Both the position numbers and the translations under genes were made by a program. Shown piece after piece: positions 16,833-25,333 of a stretch of 32,231 nucleotides of DNA. Under the pieces are notes generated by a model that was given only the letters and a program-made list of their open reading frames with translations, had not been told where the DNA came from and ran no database searches. Every line of letters begins with the position of its first letter. Position 1 is the first letter of the stretch. The stretch is from positions 1-32,231 of the forward strand of contig JAQUPD010000024.1 of NCBI GenBank assembly GCA_028716785.1. Reading direction: 5' to 3'. The stretch comes from Fidelibacterota bacterium. GTDB lineage: Bacteria > Fidelibacterota > Fidelibacteria > Fidelibacterales > Fidelibacteraceae.

Positions 16833-18003
16833 GTTAGACTGGGATGTTATCATTGTTGGTGGTGGCCCTGCGGGGACAACTGCTGCTCGGTATATAGCAG
16901 AAAAGGGACTCTCGGTGCTTGTTCTTGAAAAAGATCGGGAAATCGGCTTGCCTGTTCGGTGTGGTGAAGGAGTAAGTATGAGCAGTCTGGAAGCTTATGG
17001 ACCTGTTAATCCCCGATGGATTTGCCGTAAAATTCATTCAATTGATTTTTATGCTCCTGATGGAACACTTGTGGAACTGAATTTTAAGGTAGAAGGAGCT
17101 ATTTTAGATCGGAGGTTGTTTGATCGAGATCTTGCAGACTTGGCTGTCCAAGCAGGTGCCCATGTATATACGCGAGCGAATGTAACCGATCTCATTCTGA
17201 AGGATGGCTATGTATCAGGTGTAAAAGTACATTACCACAAGCAAGAGTTGGAGCTTAAAGCGCGGCTTGTGATTGCAGCCGATGGCGTAGAAAGTCGTAT
17301 TGCTCGTAAAGCCGGAATAAAAACGGCTGTAAAACCAGAAAATATGGATAGTTGCGTTCAGGTAACAGCGCATGGACTTACCCTTAATCCAGATGCTATC
17401 AGTTTTTATATGAAACGCGAATATGCCCCTGGAGGATATGTATGGGTCTTTCCTAAAAGTGAAACATCTGCCAATATTGGACTTGGTATAAGTGGTGACA
17501 ATACGTATAAAATCAGTCCTTATAAATCTTTGATGAAGTTTTTAAAGGATACATTTCCCACTGCTTCCTGGAGTGGTTTAGTTGCAGGAGGTGTACCAAC
17601 TGATAAAACCCTGGATCACATTGTTGCCAATGGACTCATACTTGTGGGTGATGCAGCGCGCATGGTAAATCCATTAAGTGGTGGAGGCATTCACGCGGCT
17701 ATGAGCTCTGGAAAACTTGCCGCTGAAACTACCGTGCTGGCGCTTGAAAAGAATGATGTTTCTGAAATATTTTTACGGCACTATGTAAAAAGATGGCATG
17801 AAAAGTCTGGGAAAAATCATGAAGGACTCTATCGCTTAAAGGAAGTAGTTAACAAATTGACGGATGACGACTTAAATAAATTAGGACAAAAAATGGTTGC
17901 CCTTCCTATAGAAAAAAGGAGTCTTACCAAAATTTTTAAAGCCGTGGCCTTAAATAATCCGCGGCTTATCATGGATGTTGCACGTGCGTTTACAGGCATC
18001 TAA
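16825..18003 (+). CDS. Geranylgeranyl reductase family FAD-dependent oxidoreductase
   Basis: A 392-residue flavoprotein of the p-hydroxybenzoate hydroxylase fold. GGGPAG (12-17) is the FAD-binding loop, PVRCGEG (43-49) is characteristic of the archaeal-type GGR branch, YVWVFPK (205-211) is the conserved substrate-side motif, and GDAARMVNPLSGGG (275-288) is the second FAD motif. Members saturate double bonds in polyprenyl lipids, quinones or archaeal lipid precursors. Here the substrate is unknown and could be a polyprenyl-phosphate or a menaquinone side chain. Translational coupling to a 2[4Fe-4S] ferredoxin suggests ferredoxin-driven reduction. The start ATG lies in the ferredoxin gene, after AAAGGAGGAAAAAG. 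Confidence 0.9.
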   Translation: MIKLDWDVIIVGGGPAGTTAARYIAEKGLSVLVLEKDREIGLPVRCGEGVSMSSLEAYGPVNPRWICRKIHSIDFYAPDGTLVELNFKVEGAILDRRLFDRDLADLAVQAGAHVYTRANVTDLILKDGYVSGVKVHYHKQELELKARLVIAADGVESRIARKAGIKTAVKPENMDSCVQVTAHGLTLNPDAISFYMKREYAPGGYVWVFPKSETSANIGLGISGDNTYKISPYKSLMKFLKDTFPTASWSGLVAGGVPTDKTLDHIVANGLILVGDAARMVNPLSGGGIHAAMSSGKLAAETTVLALEKNDVSEIFLRHYVKRWHEKSGKNHEGLYRLKEVVNKLTDDDLNKLGQKMVALPIEKRSLTKIFKAVALNNPRLIMDVARAFTGI

Positions 18004-18018
18004 TAATCGCGGAGAACT

Positions 18019-20934
18019 ATGAAGTATTCAGGTGCTTTATTAAAAGATTTGGGGTTACAACGATTTGTTGCTTTTGATGTTGAAACCACTGGCCTTGAAC
18101 CGGAAAATTGTGAAGTAATTCAATTTTCAGCATCAGTGTTTGAAAATGGAGAATTAAAAGAGTCTCTTACTTTTTTTTGCAAACCGCAAGAGTCAATCCC
18201 TGAATTTATTCAACAACTTACGCGAATTAATGACGAGATGGTTCGTGATGCAACCCCTTTTTCAGAACATATTGATGAAATTTTGAATATTTTTGGTGAG
18301 AGCCCGATAGTGGGGCATAACGTAAAATTTGACATAGCATTTCTTACACCCTATTTAAAAAAGCCCATTGGCAATCCTATTATTGATACGGTAGAGCTAT
18401 CTCGGATTTTTCTCTATTACTTGCCAGATCGAAAGCTTGAATCGCTGGCAGCCCATTTTAAGCTTCAAACGGAAGGTGCTCATCGGGCAGATGTGGATAC
18501 AGAAAACACGGGCAGACTATTTCTCCATCTTTTGAAAATCATGGTTTATTACGATTATCCCGTTTATGATCAATTAGCCACAATTTCTGCTCCCCTTGCC
18601 GATGCACCTAATACATGGCTATATCACCGTTTTTTAAGTGTATATGAATCACATGGAAGAACGCAGAATGAAAATTTTACTCCTCTTCATCCTATGCCCG
18701 AAAATGCAGTGGGAGAATTTAAAAAGAGAGGCGATAATGGGGACGAAGAGAAAAATATCCCCCTTAAAAAAGTAAATCCCCGGGATATTCAGGACGTTTT
18801 TGGCTTAAATGGAATTCTTTCACGCAAATTAAAAGGTTATGAACTTCGTCCGGGACAAATACGCTTTGCCTCTGATATCGTTACAGCTTTGAATAAGGGA
18901 AACTCCTTAGTTGCAGAAGCAGAGACAGGCGTTGGGAAATCCCTTGCCTACCTGATTCCTGCTATTGAATGGGTGCGAAAAAACAAAGAAGCTAACTTTT
19001 CAGTTGTTGTTTCTTCCCATACAAAAGCCCTTCAAGAACAGCTCTTTGGTAAAGAAATTCCCTTTATTCAAAAACATGTTGATCAAAATTTTACAGCAAC
19101 TCTACTAAAAGGACGGAAAAATTATATTTGTCTAACACGTTGGGAACAGTTTTATCAAAATTTAGATGCAGCTGTTGATATCTTTGATCGCATGAATGTT
19201 TTGCCTCTTGTGGTGTGGTTGAGGGAGACAAAAACGGGCGATATTGAAGAAAACAGCGGATTTCTATCGGTAAAATATACTACAATCTGGAGCAAAATTT
19301 GCAGTGAAACAGGTTATTGTACAGCAAAGCGATGCAGTGAAAAAGGGGGATGCTATTTAGGAAAAATTCGGTGGAAATCGCAAAAATCTGATCTTGTTCT
19401 CGTGAATCACTCTTTGCTTTTGAGTGATGCTGCATCCAGCAATCAAATTCTTCCAGATCATCCCATTTTAATAATCGATGAAGCCCATAATTTTGCTAAA
19501 AGTGCCTATAAATACTTTGCCCTCGAAATAGGTCCTTGGGTTATTGACCAAACGTTGGAATCCTTTTTTCGGCAGGGGCGGGAGAATTATGGTCTATTAC
19601 CCCTTTTGAATCGAAAAATCAATGCATCGGACATGGGAGAATCCCTCAAAATTTCCCTCCTTAAACGTATTTCGGTTTTTGAAAATGAAACAGCAGAACT
19701 TCAGCAGCAAGCAAGACAATTTTTTAATCAATTTTTAGATTTTGTCAATGAAAATATACGTACAATAAATCAGCGATACATTTTAAAAATTCGATATAAG
19801 CCTCATCAACATCCCTTTGTAATGATAGGGCTCGATAGAAGCCGCGATGCTTTACTCATAAAATTTAAAAAGCTTTTGCTGGATTATGAGGGATTTAGAG
19901 ATATTCTCGAGAAACTTCCATTAAAAACACGTACTTCCTTTGAAAATCTTCTGGATGATTTTAGCACAGCCGTGAGCCTGTTGAAAGAACTTATTGACAA
20001 TCTTCAGACTGTTCTTATTCCTGAGCACGATGATTGGGTCTATTGGTATGAAATCCCTGTGGATCCTAAAAATCTTAATATTGGATTTTATGCTGTTCCC
20101 CTTGCTGTGGATGCCTACATTTATGAGCGAATTCTTCGACACAAACACTGTGTAATTGCCACATCTGCAACTCTAACAATTGCTGGATCTTTTGACTATT
20201 TTAATAAAACAACAGGTTTTTCTCGCTTGGATCCTTCCACACTCATGACACATGTTTATGAAAGTCCCTTTGATTATTCAAAACAGTGTGCAGTTTATAT
20301 CCCAACTTTTCTTGGTGATCCGGGGAATGAAAAATTTGAAGAAAATGTTGCTCAGCTATTAAATGAAATTGCTTCCCGATACAAACCTGGAATGTTGGTG
20401 CTTGCGACTTCTTATTATTCCATTAAACAGTTGAGTGATCGCATGCATATCCCCTATAAAGAAGAAAATATCCCCCTCATATATCAGGCTGGTTCTGCCT
20501 CCAGGAGTGCTTTGTTAAATCGTTTTCGAGAATCGGGGAATGCAACATTAATTGGCACAGAATCTTTTTGGGAAGGGGTTGATATTCCGGGAGATTCCTT
20601 AGAAATGCTCGTGATCCTTAAACTCCCCTTTGCTGTTCCCTCAGAACCTATTGTTGAAGCAATTACCGATAAAATTAAAGAGAAGGGGGGAAATCCCTTT
20701 TATGAATATTCTATCCCTGAAGCTGTGATAAAATTTAAGCAAGGCTTTGGTCGACTCATTCGGAGTCGGCAAGATACAGGTGTAGCTCTTTTTTTAGATA
20801 ACCGCCTGAATTTTAAATCGTATGGCAGAATTTTTATGGAATCCATCCCCGGAAAATACTCTTTTGTAAAAAATAAAGAGGAATTTTTTAAGCTTTTAGA
20901 TGCTTGGTATCGAAGAAAACGAAAATTACGGTAA
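18019..20934 (+). CDS. dinG: DEDDh exonuclease-DinG helicase fusion
   Basis: 971 residues. N-terminal DEDDh 3'-5' exonuclease: Exo I DVETTGLEP (20-28, D20/E22), Exo II VGHNVKFD (98-105), Exo III HRADVD (155-160). Then a spacer and an XPD/DinG superfamily-2 helicase: Walker A AETGVGKS (301-308); an iron-sulfur domain with C371, C434, C439 and C445, whose last three cysteines keep the DinG spacing; DEAH box IIDEAH (485-490); SATL; FWEGVDIPGD; and GRLIRSRQDTG as motif VI. Such fusions are well known in Firmicutes and other phyla. Role: 5'-3' helicase in DNA repair and R-loop/secondary-structure removal. CGGAG lies 4 nt before the ATG; 15 nt after the GGR stop. Confidence 0.93.
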   Translation: MKYSGALLKDLGLQRFVAFDVETTGLEPENCEVIQFSASVFENGELKESLTFFCKPQESIPEFIQQLTRINDEMVRDATPFSEHIDEILNIFGESPIVGHNVKFDIAFLTPYLKKPIGNPIIDTVELSRIFLYYLPDRKLESLAAHFKLQTEGAHRADVDTENTGRLFLHLLKIMVYYDYPVYDQLATISAPLADAPNTWLYHRFLSVYESHGRTQNENFTPLHPMPENAVGEFKKRGDNGDEEKNIPLKKVNPRDIQDVFGLNGILSRKLKGYELRPGQIRFASDIVTALNKGNSLVAEAETGVGKSLAYLIPAIEWVRKNKEANFSVVVSSHTKALQEQLFGKEIPFIQKHVDQNFTATLLKGRKNYICLTRWEQFYQNLDAAVDIFDRMNVLPLVVWLRETKTGDIEENSGFLSVKYTTIWSKICSETGYCTAKRCSEKGGCYLGKIRWKSQKSDLVLVNHSLLLSDAASSNQILPDHPILIIDEAHNFAKSAYKYFALEIGPWVIDQTLESFFRQGRENYGLLPLLNRKINASDMGESLKISLLKRISVFENETAELQQQARQFFNQFLDFVNENIRTINQRYILKIRYKPHQHPFVMIGLDRSRDALLIKFKKLLLDYEGFRDILEKLPLKTRTSFENLLDDFSTAVSLLKELIDNLQTVLIPEHDDWVYWYEIPVDPKNLNIGFYAVPLAVDAYIYERILRHKHCVIATSATLTIAGSFDYFNKTTGFSRLDPSTLMTHVYESPFDYSKQCAVYIPTFLGDPGNEKFEENVAQLLNEIASRYKPGMLVLATSYYSIKQLSDRMHIPYKEENIPLIYQAGSASRSALLNRFRESGNATLIGTESFWEGVDIPGDSLEMLVILKLPFAVPSEPIVEAITDKIKEKGGNPFYEYSIPEAVIKFKQGFGRLIRSRQDTGVALFLDNRLNFKSYGRIFMESIPGKYSFVKNKEEFFKLLDAWYRRKRKLR

Positions 20935-20971
20935 TGATCACAACCCTTTTATAAAAAGTTTCATTTAATTT

Positions 20972-20992
20972 GGGAACTTTTTTCCCTTATTT
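20972..20992 (+). terminator. Weak terminator candidate after dinG
   Basis: GGGAA (20972-20976) pairs with TTCCC (20982-20986) around a 5-nt loop and is followed by a T-rich stretch. Only five base pairs; tentative, but it lies in the expected place between dinG and the Gld-type operon. Confidence 0.35.
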
Positions 20993-21020
20993 GTGTGAAA
21001 CATGCAGTTTGATATATAAC
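20991..21020 (+). promoter_or_regulatory. Candidate promoter for the Gld-type ABC operon
   Basis: TTGTGT (20991-20996) and TATAAC (21015-21020) are separated by 18 nt (TATATA at 21013 would give 16). The gldA-like ATG at 21057 follows with GAGAGG upstream. Plausible position for an operon start after dinG. Confidence 0.4.
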
Positions 21021-21056
21021 AAATATGCTTTTTTTGAAACAAGATGAGAGGATGCA

Positions 21057-21995
21057 ATGATTACTGTTGATCACCTTACAAAGTATTATGGACATATAAA
21101 AGCCGTTGATGATATTTCTTTTCATATCAAGGATGGAGAAATTCTTGGTTTTTTGGGTCCAAACGGTGCCGGGAAATCAACAACGCTGCGGATTATAACA
21201 TCGTATTTGATGCCGACATCGGGGAATATCTATATCAACGACATGAATATCCTTGATGATTCACTGGATATCCGTAAAAATATTGGATATCTGCCAGAAA
21301 ACAATCCCCTTTATTCAGAAATGAATGTCTATGATTTTTTGAAATTTTCTGCTTCCATCCGGGGGATAGAAGGGGAAGCTTTTGAAAAGCGCCTAAAAGA
21401 AGTGATAGAGCTTTGTGGCTTGTATGGAGTGATTCACAACCAGATTGGTAAATTATCCAAAGGATATCGACAACGAACTGGCTTAGCTCAGTCTATTTTT
21501 CATAATCCTGAAATTTTAATTTTGGATGAGCCCACCGCCGGCTTAGATCCCAATCAAATTGTTGAAATTCGCTCGTTGATCAAACAATTAGGAAAAGAAA
21601 AAACAGTAATTATTTCATCTCATATCCTTCAGGAAATTCAGGCAACAGCAGATCGAATGGTGATTATTAACAAAGGGAAAATTGCTGCTGATGGTACCAT
21701 TGATGATCTTATGAGTGGGTTTAAAGGGTGTACACGATTACATCTTGAAATTGAAGGGGCAGATTCTTTTGATGCCCTGAAAGAGATTCACGAGAATGTG
21801 AACCTTGTCCAAGTGGAACCTAAAAAGAACAGCACCTCTATTGTGTTGGAGTATCCAAACACCCTTGATTTACGAAAAGATGTGTTTCAGTTGATTGTGA
21901 AAAAAGGGTGGACGCTTCTTGAAATGAATCGCTATCAAACTTCCTTGGAAGATCTTTTCCGAATTCTTACGATGGAAGAAGGAGGTGAAGTATGA
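21057..21995 (+). CDS. gldA: GldA-like ABC transporter ATPase
   Basis: A 312-residue ABC ATPase: Walker A GPNGAGKS (34-41), signature LSKGYRQ (133-139), Walker B ILILDEP (153-159), and an intact H-loop in VIISSHIL. The C-terminal 100 residues form the extension seen in GldA/drug-export ATPases. Works with the membrane and auxiliary proteins encoded immediately downstream. GldA was named for gliding in Bacteroidetes, but the same gene set occurs in many non-gliding phyla, so gliding is not implied. The last four bases overlap gldF. Confidence 0.92.
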   Translation: MITVDHLTKYYGHIKAVDDISFHIKDGEILGFLGPNGAGKSTTLRIITSYLMPTSGNIYINDMNILDDSLDIRKNIGYLPENNPLYSEMNVYDFLKFSASIRGIEGEAFEKRLKEVIELCGLYGVIHNQIGKLSKGYRQRTGLAQSIFHNPEILILDEPTAGLDPNQIVEIRSLIKQLGKEKTVIISSHILQEIQATADRMVIINKGKIAADGTIDDLMSGFKGCTRLHLEIEGADSFDALKEIHENVNLVQVEPKKNSTSIVLEYPNTLDLRKDVFQLIVKKGWTLLEMNRYQTSLEDLFRILTMEEGGEV

Positions 21996-22705
21996 AAGCT
22001 GTTCGACTGATTTATAAAAAAGAGATGAATGCCTATTTTAATGGAGCTGTGGCTTATATAACCCTCATCATTTTTCTCTTAATTAATGGGTGGTTTTTTA
22101 CCAGTTCTTTTTTTCTTGTTGGCCTCTCAGACCTACGAATCTTGTTTGATTCTGTTTCTATGGTTTATATCTTTTTCATTCCTGCGATTACCATGGGTGC
22201 TATTTCTAGAGAAAATCATTCGGGTACCATGGAATTTCTTGCTACTCTTCCAATCCAGGAATTTCATATTGTGCTGGGTAAGTTTTTTTCAGCGGTGGCT
22301 CTCATTGGCATCGGACTTTTTTTTACACTTCCCCATTTTATTACTTTGCTCATTGTGGGAACGAGTCCGGATATTAGTGCGATTATCACAGGGTATGTTG
22401 GCCTTTTACTTGTTGGTGCTATGTATGCCTCGATTGGAATTTTTGGAAGTGCTGTTTCTAACAACCAAATCACATCTTTTTTAATTAGCTTCCTTATCAT
22501 TTTTGCCCTCTATCTTTTTGACAAAATTTTAATTTTTGTCCCCTCATTTCTGAGTGGTATTTTACAGTATCTTAGCACAGGCTATCACTTTAGCAATTTA
22601 AGCCGTGGTGTTATCGATTCCCGTAATCTTGTCTATTTGCTATCGGTTATTGTCTTTTTTCTAACACTATCAGTCAGAGTGCTCCAAATACGGAAATGGA
22701 GGTAA
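21992..22705 (+). CDS. gldF: GldF-like ABC transporter permease
   Basis: 237 residues with six likely membrane spans (around 20-42, 50-72, 97-122, 129-150, 162-184 and 214-230) and the conserved loop ISRENHSGTMEFLATLPI after the second span, typical of ABC-2/GldF permeases. Starts inside gldA (ATGA overlap) and stops two bases before the gldG start. Membrane partner of the GldA-like ATPase. Confidence 0.9.
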   Translation: MKAVRLIYKKEMNAYFNGAVAYITLIIFLLINGWFFTSSFFLVGLSDLRILFDSVSMVYIFFIPAITMGAISRENHSGTMEFLATLPIQEFHIVLGKFFSAVALIGIGLFFTLPHFITLLIVGTSPDISAIITGYVGLLLVGAMYASIGIFGSAVSNNQITSFLISFLIIFALYLFDKILIFVPSFLSGILQYLSTGYHFSNLSRGVIDSRNLVYLLSVIVFFLTLSVRVLQIRKWR

Positions 22706-22707
22706 TT

Positions 22708-24315
22708 ATGGCACAAAAAAATAATAAAAGACAGTTTATTTTATCCATTATCTTTTTAGCTGTTATTCTTATTCTTATAAATCTTATTTCAAGGTCACTC
22801 TTTTTTCGGTGGGATCTTACAAGAGGGAATGTCTATTCTCTCAGCAAATCAAGTAAATCAATTGTTCGCCAGTTAGATGATAGAATGACAGCCAGAGTCT
22901 TTTTTTCGGAGGATCTTCCAGGAGAGTATGTGAATGCAAGGCGGTATTTACAAGACCTTTTGGAGGAATATCGTGCGTATTCAAAGGGAAATTTCCATTT
23001 TGAATTTGTAAATCCTGATGACAATGAAAAGGCTAAACAAGAAGCAAACAGTTATCAAATTCCTCCGGTTCAATTAAGAGTGTTGGAAAATGATAAATTT
23101 GAAATTAAAAATGTCTATATGGGACTCGTGTTGCTCTATCGTGATAAGAAGGAAGTTTTGCCAGTTATTCAGACCACGGAAGGACTGGAATATGATATTA
23201 CAGCGGCGATAAAGAAAATGTTGGCGAAAGATTTAAAATCCATTGGCATTATTGCTGGAAAGGCAGAAGGTGTTCGAACCACTCAACTGAGTCATTTTTT
23301 ACGACAAACCTACAATGTGCGCAATGTATCTCTTGAATCTGCAATTCCTGGTAATATTGATCTTCTTTTGATGAATGGTGTGTTGGATTCATTGTCATTG
23401 GATGAATTGTATTATTTAGATCAATATTTGATGCGGGGAGGTAAGCTTTTCCTCTCCCAGGCACGCCAAGAAGCCTATGTCCAGGAAGGAATTGCAGAGT
23501 CGATAGCATCTAATATTTTTTCATTTCTTGAACACTATGGACTCACGATAAATCCGGATATTGTGATTGACAAACTGTGTAGTCAAATTCAAATTCAACA
23601 ACGGCAAGGAATTTTTGCTTTCAATAATATCATAGATTATCCCCTAATTCTTATTATTCGAGAATTTAATCAAGAGAGTTTAATCACAAAGGGATTAGAT
23701 GAAGTTAGAGTCTTTTTTCCCCATGAAATTACCACACAGGGCGATGGTGATAATTTTACACCCTTGCTTTGGACATCAAAGAATTCAGGGACAATAGCGG
23801 AAGGATATTTTCCCTATCCAACTCCAGATGGGAATTATACTCTTAGAAATGGTTATAACATTTATCCGTTAGAAAATCCACAACTTGAGAAATTTGAAAA
23901 AGGACCCATGGTTGTTTCGGGCTTGCGGACAGGGTCACAACGTAGTTTTTTTGCCGATAGTCTTGATTATTCCCAAAAAGAGGGATTTTTGGATTTTTCT
24001 GACAATATAAACCTGCTTTTGATAACCGATAACCGATTTTTTGATGATACGCGGGCAGCAAGTTTTCCTGCAAATATGGCGTTTATTTTAAATGCTGCTG
24101 ATGTTTTGACGGGTGATGCTGAGCTGGTGGAAATACGGACTCGTGGACTTAAAGTTCGTCCTCTTAAACCTGAAGTTTTGACCTCAGAAACGACTCGAAA
24201 TGTCTGGAAATGGGTGAATATTATCGTACCCCCATTGCTAGTAATTATCTTTGCGTTGATTAAAATAGGGCAAAATCGCAAAAAACGGCGAAACCTGGAG
24301 GAAATTTATGACTAA
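22708..24315 (+). CDS. gldG: GldG-like ABC auxiliary protein
   Basis: A 535-residue protein with an N-terminal membrane segment (about 10-30), a large periplasmic domain beginning RWDLTRGNVYSLSKSSKSIV and containing RVFFSEDLPGEY and TEGLEYDITAAIKK, and a C-terminal membrane span with a basic tail (WVNIIVPPLLVIIFALIKIGQNRKKRR). This is the GldG/DUF4350-like 'Gldg' arrangement. The ATG at 22708 sits 5 nt after GGAGG; an upstream in-frame ATG at 22696 lies inside that ribosome site. Its end overlaps the DUF4340 gene by eight bases. Confidence 0.88.
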   Translation: MAQKNNKRQFILSIIFLAVILILINLISRSLFFRWDLTRGNVYSLSKSSKSIVRQLDDRMTARVFFSEDLPGEYVNARRYLQDLLEEYRAYSKGNFHFEFVNPDDNEKAKQEANSYQIPPVQLRVLENDKFEIKNVYMGLVLLYRDKKEVLPVIQTTEGLEYDITAAIKKMLAKDLKSIGIIAGKAEGVRTTQLSHFLRQTYNVRNVSLESAIPGNIDLLLMNGVLDSLSLDELYYLDQYLMRGGKLFLSQARQEAYVQEGIAESIASNIFSFLEHYGLTINPDIVIDKLCSQIQIQQRQGIFAFNNIIDYPLILIIREFNQESLITKGLDEVRVFFPHEITTQGDGDNFTPLLWTSKNSGTIAEGYFPYPTPDGNYTLRNGYNIYPLENPQLEKFEKGPMVVSGLRTGSQRSFFADSLDYSQKEGFLDFSDNINLLLITDNRFFDDTRAASFPANMAFILNAADVLTGDAELVEIRTRGLKVRPLKPEVLTSETTRNVWKWVNIIVPPLLVIIFALIKIGQNRKKRRNLEEIYD

Positions 24316-24826
24316 TCAAATTCATTGGCGTCGCTATTTGATTATTATCCTAGTTACCATTCTTGTGTTACTTATTGTTGAAAACAGACAAAAGCAATTT
24401 GAATCAAAGGAAGTACCTGTTTTTGATTTTGATAAAGAAGCCGTTACCTTCTTTCAAATTCAGTCAGCTACAGATACCGTAGGATTTATTCGTGAGGATA
24501 CACTTTGGGTTTTTCAGGAACCCGATACAGGCAAGGTAGATCAGGAAAGAGTTGAACAATTTCTGGAAACAATTGTGAACCTAACGCGAGGGAGTTTTAT
24601 TGCCTCAAATCCAGACTTTTATTCAGAGTATAATTTGACAGATGAGAAGGCTTATTATGTGATCTTTCAGGGAGGTGATAAAATATTGGGAAAAATTTTT
24701 GTAGGATATTCAGCGTCCTCACAGGTGAAGGATAACATACGTTATCCGGAAGATCCCCATGTTTATCAGGTGAATTTAAAACTGACCCGATTTTTAAATC
24801 CATCTGCCAGTTATTGGCGAGAGTAA
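24308..24826 (+). CDS. DUF4340 domain protein
   Basis: 172 residues with one N-terminal membrane segment (about 12-24) and the DUF4340 pattern: KEVPVFDFDKEAVTFFQIQ..., LWVFQEPDTGKVDQERVEQFLETIVNLTRGSFIASNP, a conserved YNLTDEKAYYVIFQ core, and a beta-rich end. In other genomes this family lies next to GldA/F/G, as here, and is presumed to be a component of the same envelope complex. Starts eight bases inside gldG with GGAGG upstream. Confidence 0.88.
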   Translation: MTNQIHWRRYLIIILVTILVLLIVENRQKQFESKEVPVFDFDKEAVTFFQIQSATDTVGFIREDTLWVFQEPDTGKVDQERVEQFLETIVNLTRGSFIASNPDFYSEYNLTDEKAYYVIFQGGDKILGKIFVGYSASSQVKDNIRYPEDPHVYQVNLKLTRFLNPSASYWRE

Positions 24827-24850
24827 GGATAAAGAATAATCCCCAAAGGA

Positions 24851-24871
24851 AAAAGATATTTTGTATCTTTT
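24851..24871 (+). terminator. Terminator candidate after the Gld operon
   Basis: AAAAGATA (24851-24858) pairs perfectly with TATCTTTT (24864-24871) around a TTTTG loop; the 3' arm ends in TTTT. Eight base pairs, mostly A:T. Located between the DUF4340 gene and the next gene. Confidence 0.5.
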
Positions 24872-24907
24872 CTTAGAAATCCGGATCTTTTTACAGGGGG
24901 TGGAATC

Positions 24908-25321
24908 ATGGCAAAAATTGAAATAACCATTGATGAAATCATAGAATTATATACCCATTATTTTGAAGCAGAAAAACTTCCAATTTGCAATATAGTTGCC
25001 ATTGATTCCAAAACGGCTCGGGGGAATGTTACCATCCCATCTCTTTCTATGAATTTTCAAGTAACATTGACATACGATTCCTACATGAAACCCAACGTTT
25101 TATTTAAGGTCCTTTCAAAAAATCCTCTTATAAAAAAAATCATGCCTTTTATAAACAGACGTATAGAACAATATCAAAATAACGTCGTGAGTTTCAAGAT
25201 GCCATATATCATTGTGGATACAGAATCGGCTTTGAAAAAATATGCGGATCATCTCCAACTTTTGGATATTGATCATGATGGTGATAAATTTATTTTGGAT
25301 ATTGGCGTTAAAAATTTATAA
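24908..25321 (+). CDS. Conserved-looking hypothetical protein (137 aa)
   Basis: A 137-residue soluble protein with no signal peptide or membrane segment. Mixed alpha/beta composition; an N-terminal helix EITIDEIIELYTHYFEA, then alternating strands (NIVAIDSKTARGNVTIPSL, NFQVTLTYDSY) and a C-terminal helix-strand (SALKKYADHLQLLDIDHDGDKFILDIGV). It resembles a lipid-binding or SMP-like beta sheet in rhythm only; I do not recognise the family. GGGGGTGG lies 5 nt before the ATG. 12 nt upstream of the TlpA-like lipoprotein, so probably in the same transcript. Confidence 0.7.
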   Translation: MAKIEITIDEIIELYTHYFEAEKLPICNIVAIDSKTARGNVTIPSLSMNFQVTLTYDSYMKPNVLFKVLSKNPLIKKIMPFINRRIEQYQNNVVSFKMPYIIVDTESALKKYADHLQLLDIDHDGDKFILDIGVKNL

Positions 25322-25333
25322 AAAGGAAAATTC

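Noticed and set aside
22086-22484. 132-codon plus-strand frame inside gldF
   Set aside because: Different frame of a strongly supported permease gene; hydrophobic only because the overlapping sequence codes membrane spans.
21057-24826. Evidence that the organism glides
   Set aside because: GldA/F/G-type ABC modules occur widely in non-gliding phyla, so the names do not imply motility.
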